A stretch of DNA of 64,000 nt, taken from the NCBI RefSeq assembly GCF_000296505.1, contig NZ_JH815209.1:252908-316907 (forward strand), in the 5' to 3' direction. The notes under the pieces were generated by a model. That model did no database searches. It had not been told where the DNA came from and worked only from the letters and a program-made list of their open reading frames with translations. The DNA is from Schaalia turicensis ACS-279-V-Col4 (GTDB lineage: Bacteria > Actinomycetota > Actinomycetes > Actinomycetales > Actinomycetaceae). A program made the translations under genes and the position numbers. Shown here piece after piece: positions 28,254 through 37,325 of the stretch (the stretch's first letter is position 1; the number at the start of each line of letters is the position of its first letter).

Positions 28254-28682
28254 TCAGGCTTCCTCGCCAGCTTCAGCCGGAGCTTCTTCAGCTTCAGCTT
28301 CTGCCTTTGCAGCTGCCTGAGCAGCCTTCGACTTTTCGGCTTCTGCTTCTGCAGCCTTGACAGCTTCAGCAGCTGCGCCAGCCTTGTCAGATTCGGCAAC
28401 CTTGACGCGGGAAACCGCATCCTTCTTGCCGTTGAACTTTGCGATGTCGCCGGTCAGGACGAGCAGGTTACGAACCTGGTCGGACGGCTGTGCGCCAACA
28501 CCCAGCCAGTACTGAGCGCGAGCCGAGTCGATGCGGATGATCGACGGGTTCGGCTGTGCGTCGTACAGACCGATCTCTTCGATGACGCGACCGTCACGCT
28601 TCTTGCGCGAATCGACGACGACAACACGGTATGCGGGAGCGTGAATCTTGCCCACGCGCTTCAAACGAATGCGAACTGCCAC
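28254..28682 (-). CDS. rpsP: 30S ribosomal protein S16
   Basis: 142 residues from a GTG at 28680-28682 giving the family start [22 protein letters not shown]. The S16 core is about 85 residues ([22 protein letters not shown]); the rest is an Ala/Glu-rich tail found in actinobacteria. AGGAG lies 11 bases upstream. An earlier GTG at 28694 sits directly against that AGGAG and is less likely. Confidence 0.96.
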   Translation of the reverse strand: MAVRIRLKRVGKIHAPAYRVVVVDSRKKRDGRVIEEIGLYDAQPNPSIIRIDSARAQYWLGVGAQPSDQVRNLLVLTGDIAKFNGKKDAVSRVKVAESDKAGAAAEAVKAAEAEAEKSKAAQAAAKAEAEAEEAPAEAGEEA

Positions 28683-28909
28683 TTGTGTGGTCACTCCTGT
28701 TTCTAGTTCAGAGTTGGAACGTGCACTTCCCCGGTGGGAAACACAGGTCAATGTTTGTTCCGGGACGCGGTCAAAGAAGGTGAGAGGGTCCTCCAGTGCC
28801 CGAGTACGCCCTCAATTGTGCCATAGTTGGCGCCCGATGCCCCAAATCTGGGGCTCATCACACGCTTCAACCCGCCGTGGAATCGGTCACGTCCGAAACA
28901 AAGCGCAAT

Positions 28910-30016
28910 TCAAGAACGCGAATAAACCAGCTGCCCATTGATCACGACATGGTCGGGCTGATCCAATGCACCGCTTGTTCGCGGATCCTCGCGGTAGATC
29001 AGAAGATCCGCACTGGCACCCGGACTCAACTGCTCAAAGTTCAGTGCAATGCGGGACTTCCATGTGGCGACATCGATCAGTTCTAAGCGCGATACTCCCC
29101 GATCCAGCCAGAGTTCAAACTCTTTACCGATCGTCCCATGCTCTTGGTAGCCACCAGAATCAGTACCCATCACCAAGGTGACGCCGAATTCCCGGAGCAT
29201 CGCGAAATGCTCGCGACGCTCGTCGTACATACGAGACATGGTCGCACCGTATACGGGGTATTTCGCTCCGGCCTGATCAGCGAAGTCCTTGAACAATTCA
29301 ACTTGAAGTAGCGTCGGAGTGATCAGCACTCCCCTGCGCGCGGCCTCATCTGCTTGATCCGCGTCCATGCCCGTCGCGTGTTCAATGTCGTCGACGCCCG
29401 CTTCAAGAAGTGAGTCGATCGTCGCGTGAGCGAAGGAGTGAACCGCCACTTTCGCACCGTTTTCGTGGGCAGCTGCAACGGCATCCACAAGAACCTCCGT
29501 CGGCCACAGCGGCTCGAGGTCAGAATCTACACCATTCGAGCGATCAATCCAGTCGCCGACCAGTTTCACCCAGCCGTCGCCCCGTTTCGCCTGCTCAGCG
29601 ACGAGGTCCGGAAGATCAGCGAGATTCTCACAGTCGATGGGCATGCCACGAATGTATCGCTTGGGACGAGCAATATGACGTCCTGCTCGAATCAGTTTCG
29701 GCAGGTCATCGCGTGAATCCAACCAACGGTTATCAACGGGAGCGCCACAATCGCGCAGAGCCAAGACACCCGTGTTCCTCTGGGCACGCGCCTGTACTTC
29801 TTGCTCTTCAAGGCCCACGGGCCCATCTGATCCAACGCCAATATGGGCGTGAGAGTCAACGAATCCGGGCACCGCAAAGCCGGTGAAGTCCGAACCTGTC
29901 GTCCCGGCCTCGTCGATCATGGTGATGCCGGAAGGATCAATCTTCCACGAACCGGTTGTCCACGATGCCGGTGAGCCGGAGGTCGCGGACCAGAGTAGCG
30001 ATCCCTGAAAGATCAC
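28910..30016 (-). CDS. amidohydrolase family protein
   Basis: 368 residues of the metal-dependent amidohydrolase superfamily (imidazolonepropionase/prolidase-like branch). Metal ligands: DSHAHIG (His56, His58), a Lys in WVKLVGDW, AVHSFAHATID, IEHATGMD, and Asp in MGTDSGG. The substrate is not predictable. Its start overlaps the ffh stop (ATGA, 30013-30016), so it is translated from the ffh message, an odd partnership that suggests simple gene packing rather than shared function. Confidence 0.88.
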   Translation of the reverse strand: MIFQGSLLWSATSGSPASWTTGSWKIDPSGITMIDEAGTTGSDFTGFAVPGFVDSHAHIGVGSDGPVGLEEQEVQARAQRNTGVLALRDCGAPVDNRWLDSRDDLPKLIRAGRHIARPKRYIRGMPIDCENLADLPDLVAEQAKRGDGWVKLVGDWIDRSNGVDSDLEPLWPTEVLVDAVAAAHENGAKVAVHSFAHATIDSLLEAGVDDIEHATGMDADQADEAARRGVLITPTLLQVELFKDFADQAGAKYPVYGATMSRMYDERREHFAMLREFGVTLVMGTDSGGYQEHGTIGKEFELWLDRGVSRLELIDVATWKSRIALNFEQLSPGASADLLIYREDPRTSGALDQPDHVVINGQLVYSRS

Positions 30017-31605
30017 TTGAGGCCGGCCATCATGCGCTTGATGTCGTCTGGCAGATCATCCATCGACGGACGAGCGGTCGGCTCGGAAGCAGGCGCACCG
30101 CCGAATGCGGATCCTGCAGCGGGAGCAGACGAACGTTGCTCGGGCGGAAGAAGAGCCTCAAGCTCCTGCTGGCGACGCTTCGCAGGATTACCGGAACGCG
30201 CCTTCTTCTTGACCTTCGCACGCTTTGCCTGAGCGGCACGCGCATTCGCCTTCTGCTTCGCCTTACCGCCCTGGCCGGGCATGTTACCGAAGCCGGGCAT
30301 TCCGCCCATCTGGCCCATCTGGCCCATCATGGCCTTGGCAGCTTCAAAGCGCTTGACCAGCGAGTTCACCTCAGCAACCGTCACACCGGAGCCTCGTGCA
30401 ATACGCGCACGACGCGAACCGTTCAACAGCGAAACATCTTCACGTTCCGCTGGCGTCATCGAACGGACAATCGCCTCAATACGATCGACCTCGCGTTCAT
30501 CGAAGTTTTCAATCTGCTCGCGAATCTGGCCTGCGCCAGGAATCATGCCGAGCATCTTCTTCATCGAGCCAAGCTTCTTCACCTGTTGCAACTGCGAGAG
30601 GAAGTCACCCAAAGTCAGTTCGCCGGCCATTGCCTTTTGCGCCATGCGCTCGGCTTCTTCGGCGTCCAGCTTCTTTTCTGCCTGCTCGATCAGGGTGAGG
30701 ATGTCACCCATATCGAGGATGCGTGACGCCATACGGTCAGCGTGGAAACGCTCAAAGTCATCGAGGTTCTCACCCGTGGACGCGAACAGGATCGGTGCAC
30801 CGGTCACGCCTCGCACGGAGAGCGCAGCACCACCGCGGGCATCACCGTCGAGCTTCGACAGGACAACACCGGTGAAGCCCACGCCATCGCGGAACGCGGT
30901 CGACGTTTGGACGGCGTCCTGACCGACCATCGCGTCAAGCACGAACATGATTTCGTGCGGTTGAACAGCATCGCGGATCGCGACAGCCTGAGCCATCATT
31001 TCTTCGTCGACACCCAAACGACCCGCGGTATCGACGATGACCACGTTAATGCCGTTTTCAATCGCGTGGTTCAGACCCGAGCGTGCGACCTGCACCGGAT
31101 CGCCAACGCCATTACCGGGTTCGGGCGCCCACACGTGAACGCCAGCACGCTCACCCACAACCTGCAACTGGTTCACTGCATTCGGGCGCTGAAGGTCAGA
31201 GGCAACAAGAAGAACGGACTTGCCTTCTTCGCGGAGCCACTTACCGAGCTTTCCGGCAAGCGTCGTCTTACCAGCACCCTGCAGACCAGCAAGCATGAAG
31301 ACCGTCGGACCACGATCGGCAAACTTCAGTTCACGAGTTTCGCCGCCCAGAATCTCAACCAGTTCCTCGTTGACGATTCGAATGACCTGCTGTCCGGGAT
31401 TCAGTGCCTTCGAACGCGCCGCACCGTAGGCCTTCTCACGGACCGAGTTGGTGAACTGACGGACAACGGGAAGAGCAACATCAGCATCAATCAGGGCGCG
31501 ACGAATCTCTGAAATTGTCTGGTCAACATCTGATTCGGTCAGCACACCACGAGAGCGAAGCTGTTTAAAAGACTGAGTCAGCCGATCCGACAGATTTCCA
31601 AACAC
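30013..31605 (-). CDS. ffh: signal recognition particle protein Ffh
   Basis: GTPase that binds signal sequences and 4.5S RNA to target membrane proteins. 530 residues: N domain (FGNLSDRLTQSFKQLRSRG), G domain (GLQGAGKTTLAGKL, DTAGRLGVDEEMM, SKLDGDARGG) and a Met-rich M domain (MMGQMGQMGGMPGFGNMPG), plus a basic tail. GTG 31603-31605 has GGGAG seven bases upstream. Its receptor ftsY lies just upstream. Confidence 0.96.
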   Translation of the reverse strand: MFGNLSDRLTQSFKQLRSRGVLTESDVDQTISEIRRALIDADVALPVVRQFTNSVREKAYGAARSKALNPGQQVIRIVNEELVEILGGETRELKFADRGPTVFMLAGLQGAGKTTLAGKLGKWLREEGKSVLLVASDLQRPNAVNQLQVVGERAGVHVWAPEPGNGVGDPVQVARSGLNHAIENGINVVIVDTAGRLGVDEEMMAQAVAIRDAVQPHEIMFVLDAMVGQDAVQTSTAFRDGVGFTGVVLSKLDGDARGGAALSVRGVTGAPILFASTGENLDDFERFHADRMASRILDMGDILTLIEQAEKKLDAEEAERMAQKAMAGELTLGDFLSQLQQVKKLGSMKKMLGMIPGAGQIREQIENFDEREVDRIEAIVRSMTPAEREDVSLLNGSRRARIARGSGVTVAEVNSLVKRFEAAKAMMGQMGQMGGMPGFGNMPGQGGKAKQKANARAAQAKRAKVKKKARSGNPAKRRQQELEALLPPEQRSSAPAAGSAFGGAPASEPTARPSMDDLPDDIKRMMAGLK

Positions 31606-31759
31606 GTTGAGTCTCCCAAAAGGTGGAAAGCAAAAAGGGTACGAGGCCACGACCTCGTTGAGTGGTCAAAGCCTATCGCACGCGGGCTATCACAGCCGTA
31701 TGCGAGGCAGCCCTCACACAGCGTGAGACTGACCCGCCTAGCGTGCAACTCGAAAAATG

Positions 31760-33037
31760 TCAGCCATTCACGATGGCATCAACGAAGCCCTGCGGATCGA
31801 ACGGAGCAAGATCGTCAGCGCCTTCACCCAGGCCAACGAACTTCACCGGAACACCAAGAGCCTTCTGCACGGAGACAACAATGCCCCCCTTTGCAGACCC
31901 ATCAAGCTTGGTCAGGACAATGCCGGTCACTCCAACAACTTCAGCGAAAACCTCAGCCTGCTTCATACCGTTCTGACCGGTGGTCGCATCGAGGACCAGC
32001 AGAACCTCGTTGACGGGAGCCTGCTTTTCCATGACACGCTTGACCTTGCCAAGCTCATCCATCAGCGTCGACTTCGTCTGCAGACGACCAGCGGTATCAA
32101 CCAGCACGACATCAATATTCTTGTCTGCGCCAGCCTTGAGCGCATCGAAAGCAACCGAAGCCGGATCTGCGCCCTCGCGGTCAGAAGCAACGACCTCAAC
32201 ACCAACGCGCTCACCCCACGTGCCCAGCTGTTCGCCAGCAGCAGCGCGGAAGGTGTCAGCTGCACCCAGCAAAACGCTCTTGCCTTCGGCAACGAGAACG
32301 CGAGCCAGTTTGCCAACGGTCGTCGTCTTACCGGTGCCGTTCACGCCAACCATCAGGATCGATGCGGGAAGCTCACCTGTGTCGCCCTGACGATCAAGAT
32401 GCAGGCTACGATCCATCGCAGGATCAACCAGCGCAAGAAGCTCTTCGGAAAGAAACCTCTTAATGGAATCAGTGTCGTGAACACCTTCGACAGCCACGCG
32501 ATTCTTTAGTGCCTCAATCAGCGTGTCGGTCGCTTCAAGACCAAGATCAGCGACAAGAAGCGTATCTTCGACTTCTTCCCAGTCAGCGGCTTTCAGCTCA
32601 CCACGGGACAACAGCGAAACGATAGCCTTGCCCAGCGTGCCCGAACGCGACAGGCGCGACCGCAGGCGAGCCATACGGCTCGGCAGTGATTCAGGAACCT
32701 CAACTGACAGTTCAGGTGCTTCGACAGTCTCTTCAACAGGTGTTGCCAGCTGGTCTTGCCCGCCATCTACGACAGGGTCAGACGTCGGAGCACACAAGGC
32801 GGCCTCGTCGATCGGCGACGGACTACCGCGCGCATCAGGTGCATCTGCGGGGACCTCATCCGCAGGAGTTGTCGGTGCGGCCGTAACTGGCGTGGCCGGA
32901 GTAGCAGGCGTAATAGTCGGCATGGACTTCTTCGAGCTACGCGCAACTCCAATACCAATGCCCACGATGACAACGACGAGCAGTGCAATACACGCAATGC
33001 CCGCCGGAGAGCTTAAAAATGAAAGAACAGCGTCCAT
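31760..33037 (-). CDS. ftsY: signal recognition particle receptor FtsY
   Basis: SRP receptor GTPase. 425 residues from ATG 33035-33037. An N-terminal membrane segment (about 9-31) precedes a Pro/Thr/Ala linker (about 38-110), then the NG domain with GVNGTGKTTTVGKLA, DTAGRLQTKSTLM and TKLDGSAKGG. Actinobacterial FtsY typically carries this transmembrane anchor. The ribosome site is a distant GGGAG, and two upstream in-frame ATG codons are possible. Confidence 0.95.
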   Translation of the reverse strand: MDAVLSFLSSPAGIACIALLVVVIVGIGIGVARSSKKSMPTITPATPATPVTAAPTTPADEVPADAPDARGSPSPIDEAALCAPTSDPVVDGGQDQLATPVEETVEAPELSVEVPESLPSRMARLRSRLSRSGTLGKAIVSLLSRGELKAADWEEVEDTLLVADLGLEATDTLIEALKNRVAVEGVHDTDSIKRFLSEELLALVDPAMDRSLHLDRQGDTGELPASILMVGVNGTGKTTTVGKLARVLVAEGKSVLLGAADTFRAAAGEQLGTWGERVGVEVVASDREGADPASVAFDALKAGADKNIDVVLVDTAGRLQTKSTLMDELGKVKRVMEKQAPVNEVLLVLDATTGQNGMKQAEVFAEVVGVTGIVLTKLDGSAKGGIVVSVQKALGVPVKFVGLGEGADDLAPFDPQGFVDAIVNG

Positions 33038-33125
33038 GGGCTCATCATCTCCCATGGACGCTATCAAGTTCCACTTATTGGTTGAACCTAACGGAGTCGA
33101 ACACTAGTGGCACGCTAGGCAACGT

Positions 33126-33506
33126 TTACTCGGCCGAAGATTCCTTGCCTGCCTTGCGGTGCTCCTGCATCGCTTCAAAACGATCCGTCACACGCTCAAT
33201 ACGATCAACGCCGGGCAACCGATCCGCATCAAAATACGCGTTCTTCATCGACGACGTATCACCCATCAGATCCGTCAACGTTGTCGAGTGAGGTGACACG
33301 GGATCGGCATCATTTTCGGGAGCATTCGTCAGCTTCTCACGCTGGTCACGAAGATGTTCCTGCCAAACGGACGCAGGGCGACGCTCAAGTGCCAAACCAA
33401 CGATCACCGCAACAGCGATAACCACAACGAGCAGAAGAACAAAGGCCATGATGAGAAAACCCGAGAGCATGTAACTATGTTCTAACTGTTCGAGCCCGCC
33501 CGCCAC
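33126..33506 (-). CDS. single-pass membrane protein, unknown
   Basis: 126 residues with one strong hydrophobic segment (about 15-39) followed by a hydrophilic, charged tail containing RVTDRFEAMQEHRKAGKE. It resembles small actinobacterial membrane proteins of no known function. The start is uncertain: GTG at 33506 or ATG at 33470, which would begin just before the membrane segment. Located between sigA and ftsY. Confidence 0.6.
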   Translation of the reverse strand: MAGGLEQLEHSYMLSGFLIMAFVLLLVVVIAVAVIVGLALERRPASVWQEHLRDQREKLTNAPENDADPVSPHSTTLTDLMGDTSSMKNAYFDADRLPGVDRIERVTDRFEAMQEHRKAGKESSAE

Positions 33507-33587
33507 CTCACACTTAGTGACTTCATCGTTTCGTGACCATGAGATGACTCACCGCAACGTTACTGAGATAAGACAAACGCGAGGTGA

Positions 33588-35447
33588 TCAGTCGAGGTAA
33601 TCGCGAAGCACCTGGCTACGCGACGGGTGACGCAACTTCGACATCGTCTTCGACTCGATCTGACGAATACGCTCGCGCGTCACGCCATAGACCTTGCCGA
33701 TCTCATCCAGGGTCTTCGGCTGACCATCGCCCAGACCGAAACGCATCGACACAACGCCAGCTTCACGCTCCGACAGGGTGTCGAGCACGTTGTGGAGCTG
33801 TTCTTGAAGAAGCGTGAACGACACAGCGTCGGCGGGAACGATTGCTTCAGAGTCTTCGATCAAGTCGCCGAACTCAGAATCGCCATCTTCGCCCAGCGGA
33901 GTGTGAAGCGAGATCGGTTCGCGACCGTACTTCTGAACCTCGACGACCTTTTCGGGCGTCATGTCGAGTTCCTTCGCCAGTTCTTCCGGCGTGGGTTCAC
34001 GACCAAGATCCTGAAGCATCTGGCGCTGGACGCGAGCGAGCTTGTTGATGACCTCAACCATGTGGACAGGAATACGGATCGTGCGAGCCTGGTCAGCCAT
34101 TGCACGCGTGATCGCCTGACGAATCCACCAGGTTGCGTAGGTGGAGAACTTGTAGCCCTTCGTGTAGTCGAACTTCTCAACTGCACGAATCAGACCGAGG
34201 TTACCTTCCTGGATCAGATCCAGGAACTGCATGCCACGACCCGTGTAACGCTTAGCCAGCGAAACGACCAGACGCAGGTTTGCTTCCAGCAGGTGATTTT
34301 TCGCCAGCTGACCGTCGGATGCCATGAAGTGCAGCTCACGACGTTCCTTCGCCGTCATCGAATCGGCTTCGTTCTTCAGCTTGTATTCAGCGTAGAGGCC
34401 AGCTTCAATACGGCGAGCAAGGTCAACTTCCTGCTCTGCGTTCAGCAGCGAAACCTTGCCGATCTGCTTGAGGTAGTCCTTGACCGGGTCCGCGGTTGCA
34501 CCCGCGACGGTCACCTGCTGGACGGGCTCATCGGACTCGTCGGAGTCGGAAACGACGAAACTCCCCTTCGTCTTTGCCTTCGACGTTGTTACCTCAACGA
34601 CTGACGGCTTAGGCTTGGACTCTTCATCTTCCTCTTCAGATTCATCTTCATCATCTGACGTATCGTCGCCATCTGTGTCTTCAGTATCGTCGAGTTCTTC
34701 TTCGTCGTTCAGATCGATATCAGCATCGTCGATATCGTCTTCAGTCTCTTCTTCAGACTCTTCAATTGCCGGTTCTTCGACCTTGGGCTCGTCCTTCTTC
34801 TTGCGACGAGTCGTCTTCTTTGCAGGCTTGCCTTCTTGAGCCTCTGTAGCCTTCTTGGTACGACGCGTAGCTTTCTTCGCGGGCTTACCTTCTTGGGTCT
34901 CTGCACCCTCGACAGTCTTCTTGGTCGTGCGACGAGTTGCCTTCTTCGCGGAATTGTCTTCTTGAACCTCGGCAGATTCGCCGTCCTTCTTCGTGGTGCG
35001 ACGAGTCGTCTTCTTTGCCGGTTTTGCAGGCTCTTCCTGGGTAAGCGGAGCCCGCGCGTCGGTTGTAGGAGCATCACTAGAAGTGGCTTCAGCGGTCGCC
35101 TTCTTCGTGGTACGACGCTTGGTCTTCTTTGCTGGAGCCTTGGTGGCTTCAGCTTCAGACGAAGCCTTTGCAGTTTTGTCGGCGACCTTCTTCACGGTAC
35201 GTCGAGTCGTTTTCTGAGCAGGCTTCTCTTCGGGAGCGACGTCGCCAGCTTCCGTAGTCTTCTTCGCCGTGCGGAGCGCGGTCTTCTTTGCGGGAGCCTT
35301 GGTAGCTTCGCCTGTAGCCTTTTGAGTCGCAGCCTTCGAAGCACGCTTCTTCGTTGCTGGTGCGGTCTTTTCTACCTCTACTGTTTCGTCAACCCTGCTG
35401 GCCTTGGAAGTAGTCTTGGACCCCTTGGTAGTGCTCGATCCGGCCAC
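33588..35447 (-). CDS. sigA: primary sigma factor with repeat-rich N-terminal extension
   Basis: Housekeeping RNA polymerase sigma factor, 619 residues. From about 320 it is a canonical RpoD/SigA: region 1.2 ([28 protein letters not shown]), 2.1-2.4 ([44 protein letters not shown]), region 3 and 4.2 ([19 protein letters not shown]). Residues 1-220 are Lys/Ala/Thr-rich with seven units of the type [10 protein letters not shown]; residues 221-280 are almost entirely acidic. Such extensions replace region 1.1 in actinobacteria, but this one is unusually regular. GTG start with AAGGGAT upstream. Confidence 0.96.
   Translation of the reverse strand: MAGSSTTKGSKTTSKASRVDETVEVEKTAPATKKRASKAATQKATGEATKAPAKKTALRTAKKTTEAGDVAPEEKPAQKTTRRTVKKVADKTAKASSEAEATKAPAKKTKRRTTKKATAEATSSDAPTTDARAPLTQEEPAKPAKKTTRRTTKKDGESAEVQEDNSAKKATRRTTKKTVEGAETQEGKPAKKATRRTKKATEAQEGKPAKKTTRRKKKDEPKVEEPAIEESEEETEDDIDDADIDLNDEEELDDTEDTDGDDTSDDEDESEEEDEESKPKPSVVEVTTSKAKTKGSFVVSDSDESDEPVQQVTVAGATADPVKDYLKQIGKVSLLNAEQEVDLARRIEAGLYAEYKLKNEADSMTAKERRELHFMASDGQLAKNHLLEANLRLVVSLAKRYTGRGMQFLDLIQEGNLGLIRAVEKFDYTKGYKFSTYATWWIRQAITRAMADQARTIRIPVHMVEVINKLARVQRQMLQDLGREPTPEELAKELDMTPEKVVEVQKYGREPISLHTPLGEDGDSEFGDLIEDSEAIVPADAVSFTLLQEQLHNVLDTLSEREAGVVSMRFGLGDGQPKTLDEIGKVYGVTRERIRQIESKTMSKLRHPSRSQVLRDYLD
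34608..35297 (-). repeat. basic repeats and acidic tract inside sigA
   Basis: Codes for seven imperfect copies of (K)KTTRRTTKK (SigA residues about 54-63, 78-87, 107-116, 145-154, 168-177, 191-199 and 210-218) followed by an acidic run (221-280). The pattern resembles histone-H1-like or AT-hook-like tails. Confidence 0.8.
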
Positions 35448-35632
35448 ACCTATCCCTTTCGCAGAAAATGGGGACTTCTTCGCGCCGATTCGGGCGCTGA
35501 AAACCTACTTTTAATTATAGTCCGATAGTGCAAATTTTCCTGATGAACTCACCTGTCAACCCCTATTTTTAATGATGTAGCTCACCAAAGGCGAAACAAT
35601 AATGACCAGCACCACATTTACACGTGTCACGC

Positions 35633-35648
35633 TACAGTGTGACCTATG
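35633..35648 (+). promoter_or_regulatory. -10-like hexamer at a leaderless start
   Basis: TACAGT (35633-35638) ends seven bases before the ATG at 35646, placing transcription start on or next to the start codon. No ribosome site is visible. No clear -35. Confidence 0.4.
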
Positions 35649-36746
35649 GAAACACTTACCGCACGGTTCGCCGAACTCCGCCCCACCATCGACAATGCGA
35701 CTCACGATCATCTGATCGCGTTGATGGATGAAATCGGCACGTCACGAGTCTCGGATGAATTTACTCAGACCTGCGTCGCCTCGATCCAGTCAGGCAAGCG
35801 TTTCCGCGGACTTCTGGCATATTTCGGGGCTTCGTTGGCCTTGCAACGTCCGCTGGATGATCCGGATCTTGACCTTTCGGCGTTGGCAGCCGGCCTTGAG
35901 CTCTACCAGGCCTCAGCATTGGCGCACGACGATCTCATTGACCATGCTGTTACCCGTCGCGGAGCCCCCACTCCCCATGTTCGCCTTGCTGAGATTCATC
36001 GCGATAGGGGCTGGGAAGGGTCTGCAACCGCATTCGGTGCCGTCGGCGCCGTTCTTGTCGGTGACCTGCTGTTCTCCGCCGCCCAGGCCGCAGTCAATTC
36101 TCAGTGCTCGCTGTTGGCCCCAGAGCGCGCCTTCTTGCTCATGCAGCGTTTTACGACGATGCACGCGGAAGTGGGCTTGGGGCAATACCTTGATATCCGA
36201 GCAGAAAATCTTCCGTTGGACGTCGAAGATAACGTTGCCATCAGCGTCGAGGATGTCATGGAGGTTGTCCTCCACAAGAGCGCGCATTATTCGATCGTCC
36301 ACCCGGCGATTCTCGGGGCGATTGTCGGCGGTGGTTCACCCGAGCTGATCCAGGCGTTGGACTCCATCCTCACTCCGTGGGGTATCGCTTTCCAGCTTCG
36401 CGATGACGATCTGGGGATCTTCGGCGACCCGGCAACCACGGGCAAGCCTGCCGGCGATGATCTGCGTGAGGGCAAGCGAACCGTATTGCTTTCTTTGGCG
36501 TGGTCTCATGCGACTGTAGACGAACGTCGCACTCTGCTCGGAGTGCTCGGCGACGAGGATGCTTCGGATGAAGCGATTGCCCAGTGCGCGACGATTATTG
36601 AAGAACGCGGTCGACGCGCCCACGAGTCGCTGATCGATTCTCTAGTGAAGGAAGGCCATCGCGGTTTTGACGCCTATCCATTCACTGAAGATCAGCGTCG
36701 CGATCTGACCGAGTTGGCTGAGATCATCACCGCCCGTACAGCGTAA
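35646..36746 (+). CDS. trans-polyprenyl diphosphate synthase (IdsA-type)
   Basis: Chain elongation of prenyl diphosphates (GGPP-synthase-like) for membrane, quinone or cell-wall lipid carriers. 366 residues. First Asp-rich motif DDLIDHA, SGKRFRGLLAYFG for IPP binding, second motif QLRDDDLGIFGDPATTGKPAGDDLREGKRT. Product length cannot be fixed. Probably leaderless. The neighbours (Rv2175c-like, PASTA kinase, DAHP synthase) reproduce the mycobacterial idsA2-Rv2175c-pknL-aroG region. Confidence 0.92.
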   Translation: METLTARFAELRPTIDNATHDHLIALMDEIGTSRVSDEFTQTCVASIQSGKRFRGLLAYFGASLALQRPLDDPDLDLSALAAGLELYQASALAHDDLIDHAVTRRGAPTPHVRLAEIHRDRGWEGSATAFGAVGAVLVGDLLFSAAQAAVNSQCSLLAPERAFLLMQRFTTMHAEVGLGQYLDIRAENLPLDVEDNVAISVEDVMEVVLHKSAHYSIVHPAILGAIVGGGSPELIQALDSILTPWGIAFQLRDDDLGIFGDPATTGKPAGDDLREGKRTVLLSLAWSHATVDERRTLLGVLGDEDASDEAIAQCATIIEERGRRAHESLIDSLVKEGHRGFDAYPFTEDQRRDLTELAEIITARTA

Positions 36747-36788
36747 CCAGTCACCTTACGCGTTCAGATTTGCCTTCTGTGATAATGA

Positions 36789-36827
36789 AAAGAACGAGGC
36801 AACGCACATGAGCGAGCCTCGTTCTTT
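36789..36827. terminator. bidirectional terminator
   Basis: aaagaacgaggc (36789-36800) pairs with gcctcgttcttt (36816-36827) between the convergent prenyl synthase and Rv2175c-like genes; A- and T-rich ends suit both strands. Confidence 0.8.
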
Positions 36828-36851
36828 GTTCAAGCGCGGGTCGGAATAATC

Positions 36852-37202
36852 TCAGAACGCCAGAGTTGAGGCGATTGAATTGACCTTGTGGTGGCGCCCC
36901 TTCAACAGGGCTTCCATGGGCGTTTCACCGAGTTCGTCTTGAACGGTGTACAACCAAGCAGCCGCTTCTTCGGGCGTAAAACCGTCGTCCTCCAGAAGCG
37001 TCAGCGTGCCAGGAAGGCTGAACAGTGGCTCCCAGCCGTTTGCACCTAAGACAATGATTTCGCGAGGAATCGCAGGCTTTCCGCTCTCGCCCTTCACAGC
37101 AAACAAAACATGATCACGCACAAACTGCTTGATCCGGCGTTCTTCGACGCCCAACAGACGACCGGCTTCTTCAAACGAAATAGTTTCCACATTCTGGGTC
37201 AT
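36852..37202 (-). CDS. Rv2175c-like DNA-binding protein
   Basis: 116 residues. N-terminal winged-helix-like half (ISFEEAGRLLGVEERRIKQFVRDHVLFAV) and a conserved C-terminal domain (LLEDDGFTPEEAAAWLYTVQDELGETPMEAL). In Mycobacterium tuberculosis Rv2175c is a DNA-binding substrate of the Ser/Thr kinase PknL encoded next to it; here the divergently transcribed neighbour is a PknL-like kinase, so the same relation is likely. Thr residues near the N-terminus (Thr2, Thr7) could be phosphoacceptors (inference). Confidence 0.88.
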   Translation of the reverse strand: MTQNVETISFEEAGRLLGVEERRIKQFVRDHVLFAVKGESGKPAIPREIIVLGANGWEPLFSLPGTLTLLEDDGFTPEEAAAWLYTVQDELGETPMEALLKGRHHKVNSIASTLAF

Positions 37203-37310
37203 GTTCTCAGCCTAACCGTCAAACGCTCCCCCGGCCTCGTCTCGAGGCACTGAGCGCACGAACTCACATGGCGCGCCGTCTTGCGTACGCCCACTACGGC
37301 GCCCCTCTAA

Positions 37311-37325
37311 TACAATCCGAACGTG
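37311..37325 (+). promoter_or_regulatory. -10 hexamer at the leaderless kinase start
   Basis: TACAAT (37311-37316, in TAATACAAT) ends six bases before the GTG at 37323; no ribosome site is present, so the message is probably leaderless. Confidence 0.5.
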
